Shown here in pieces: positions 62,952-64,000 of a DNA stretch of 64,000 nt. A program made the position numbers and the translations under genes. The DNA comes from DSOI01 sp041394885. Its GTDB lineage: Bacteria; Acidobacteriota; Terriglobia; Bryobacterales; Bryobacteraceae. Position 1 is the stretch's first letter, and every line of letters begins with the position of its first letter. Location: assembly GCA_041394885.1 (NCBI GenBank), contig JAWKHI010000017.1:1-64000 (forward strand), read 5' to 3'. The notes below the pieces were generated by a model. It was not told the DNA's origin. It did not search any database and saw nothing but the letters and a program-made list of their open reading frames with translations.

Positions 62952-63853
62952 TCGGCGGAAGCGGCTCCGCCCAGGATCCGGTCCGCGCCCTGGCGGCGTA
63001 GCTGGGCTGCGACGCCCGCGCCGAGGCTGGCGGCGTCCTCGGCCTCGCCCGAGGCCTGCGAGCGGACGATTTCCGATCCGTCCGGCGACGCCACCACGGC
63101 GTGGAGATGGAGCGTGGAGCCTTCGATCACCGCATGTGCGCCAATCGGAACCTGGCATCCTCCGCCGAGGGCGGCGAGCAGAGCGCGCTCCGCGGTGACG
63201 GCTGCGCGCGTCGGTGCATGGTTGAGCGAGGCGCACAGGGCGGCCGCGGGGGAATCGACGGTGGTCTCCACGGCGAGGGCGCCTTGGCCAACGGCGGGGC
63301 ACATCGTTTCGAGCTCCAGCACCTCGGCGATTCGCGACTCCCATCCCAGGCGGCGGAGCCCCGCGGCGGCCAGCAGAATCGCCTGATACTGGCCCTCGTC
63401 CATCTTGCGGATGCGGGTGTCGAGATTGCCGCGGATCGATTCGATGGTGAGATCGGGACGCAAGGCCGCAAGCTGCGCGGAGCGGCGAAGGGAACTGGTG
63501 CCCACGATGGCCCCAGGCTCCAGTTGCGCGAGAGTGCGGCCAAGCAGGGCGTCGCGCGGATCCTCGCGTTCGGGAATCGCGGCGAGCGTGAGCCCGGCGG
63601 GCAGCTCGGTGGGCATGTCCTTGAGCGAGTGGACCGCCAGGTGGATTTGTCCCTCGAGGAGGGCGTCTTCGAGCTCCTTGGTGAACAATCCCTTCGAGCC
63701 GACCTTGGACAGCGCGACGCCGGTAATGCGATCGCCGGTGGTCTTGATGATCTCGATCGCGGTTTCGCATCCGAGCGACTGCAACCGGGCTTCGATGTGA
63801 CGCGCCTGCCACAGCGCGAGTTGTGAGCCGCGGGAACCGATGATGACTCTCAT
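62948..63853 (-). CDS. hemC: Hydroxymethylbilane synthase (porphobilinogen deaminase)
   Basis: This enzyme joins four porphobilinogens into hydroxymethylbilane, bound to a dipyrromethane cofactor. The 301-residue protein begins IIGSRGSQLALWQA. It has HSLKDMPTELP, the substrate-binding TSSLRRSAQLAALRP, IRGNLDTRIRK, and the cofactor-binding GGCQVPIGAHA with Cys near residue 239. Length and motifs are complete. It starts 4 bases after the hemA stop and overlaps the next gene by 4 bases, so it belongs to hemA-hemC-cobA/hemD. Confidence 0.97.
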   Translation of the reverse strand: MRVIIGSRGSQLALWQARHIEARLQSLGCETAIEIIKTTGDRITGVALSKVGSKGLFTKELEDALLEGQIHLAVHSLKDMPTELPAGLTLAAIPEREDPRDALLGRTLAQLEPGAIVGTSSLRRSAQLAALRPDLTIESIRGNLDTRIRKMDEGQYQAILLAAAGLRRLGWESRIAEVLELETMCPAVGQGALAVETTVDSPAAALCASLNHAPTRAAVTAERALLAALGGGCQVPIGAHAVIEGSTLHLHAVVASPDGSEIVRSQASGEAEDAASLGAGVAAQLRRQGADRILGGAASAE

Positions 63854-63857
63854 GGAA

Positions 63858-64000
63858 TCAGCCTTCGTTCAGATGGAAGATACGGCGCAAGGCATCGAGG
63901 AAGTGGTGGTGCTGTCCGGAGCCGGCCTGCCGGCGAAGCTCGGCGATGGGAGCGTGGGCGATCTTGTTCATCATGGCTTTGGTGAGGGCATCCAGGGCCT
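63858..64000 (-). CDS. hemA: Glutamyl-tRNA reductase, C-terminal end only
   Basis: The last 46 residues before the TGA (complement of 63858-63860) read ALDALTKAMMNKIAHAPI, ELRRQAG and LRRIFHLNEG. This is the dimerisation helix of HemA, which reduces glutamyl-tRNA to glutamate semialdehyde, the first step of tetrapyrrole synthesis. The rest of the gene lies beyond the window edge. The position directly before hemC supports the call. Confidence 0.85.
   Translation of the reverse strand, partial: ALDALTKAMMNKIAHAPIAELRRQAGSGQHHHFLDALRRIFHLNEG

Overview
The window is GC-rich, densely packed bacterial chromosome. It most resembles an acidobacterium of the Solibacter/Bryobacter type. The evidence is two secreted proteins with the Solibacter-type TIGR03437 domain, an Oar-like TonB-dependent receptor with an N-terminal carboxypeptidase-regulatory domain, DUF1080 and Tat-exported Gfo/Idh/MocA proteins, MacB-type efflux genes and a PEP-CTERM protein. 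Taxonomy is inferred from family content only.

Layout. 1-2.2 kb (minus): a truncated secreted esterase, guaB and tRNA-Leu(UAG). 2.3-6.8 kb: a large secreted Ig-like/TIGR03437 protein with a clear promoter, and a polytopic membrane protein. 7.1-14.9 kb: a Tad/Flp-type secretion cluster (prepilin peptidase, CpaB, secretin, TadZ, TadA ATPase, TadB, TadC) ending in a 30-residue membrane microprotein; no intact pilin gene is visible. A compact RNA-like fold at 14.88-14.96 kb precedes a 1001-residue propeller/TIGR03437 protein, followed by a small outer-membrane barrel protein. 18.8-22.9 kb: an aminotransferase coupled to a GlcD-GlcF-type FAD/Fe-S dehydrogenase.

22.9-36.4 kb is one long minus-strand block. 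It holds every part of a MacAB-TolC-like exporter (TolC, two permeases, membrane-fusion protein, two ATPases, plus a DUF4097 protein), split in two by an enolase-superfamily gene, a hydrolase, metG, a frameshifted tatD and a polyprenyl synthase. 36.4-38 kb: an acyl-CoA carboxylase beta subunit. 38-43.5 kb looks like an accessory insert: short repeats, a decayed radical-SAM activase, an XRE regulator with a periplasmic-binding-protein-like domain, and a TonB-dependent receptor, with a related repeat at the far edge.

43.5-52.3 kb: two TIM-barrel amidohydrolases, a mutarotase-like protein, an exported oxidoreductase, a heptaheme cytochrome/TPR lipoprotein and a DUF3604 protein. 52.3-54.4 kb: the most unusual gene, predicted to join an extracytoplasmic propeller-like region through a membrane segment to a cytoplasmic SIR2-like domain in which two usual catalytic residues are replaced. 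54.5-61.5 kb: methylmalonate-semialdehyde dehydrogenase, a PEP-CTERM protein, a secreted alpha-barrel protein, a DUF1080 protein, an exported RidA and an unrecognised Rossmann-like protein. 61.5-64 kb (minus): hemA (partial), hemC and a fused cobA-hemD, the early tetrapyrrole pathway. No CRISPR array, rRNA, intact transposase or prophage was seen.
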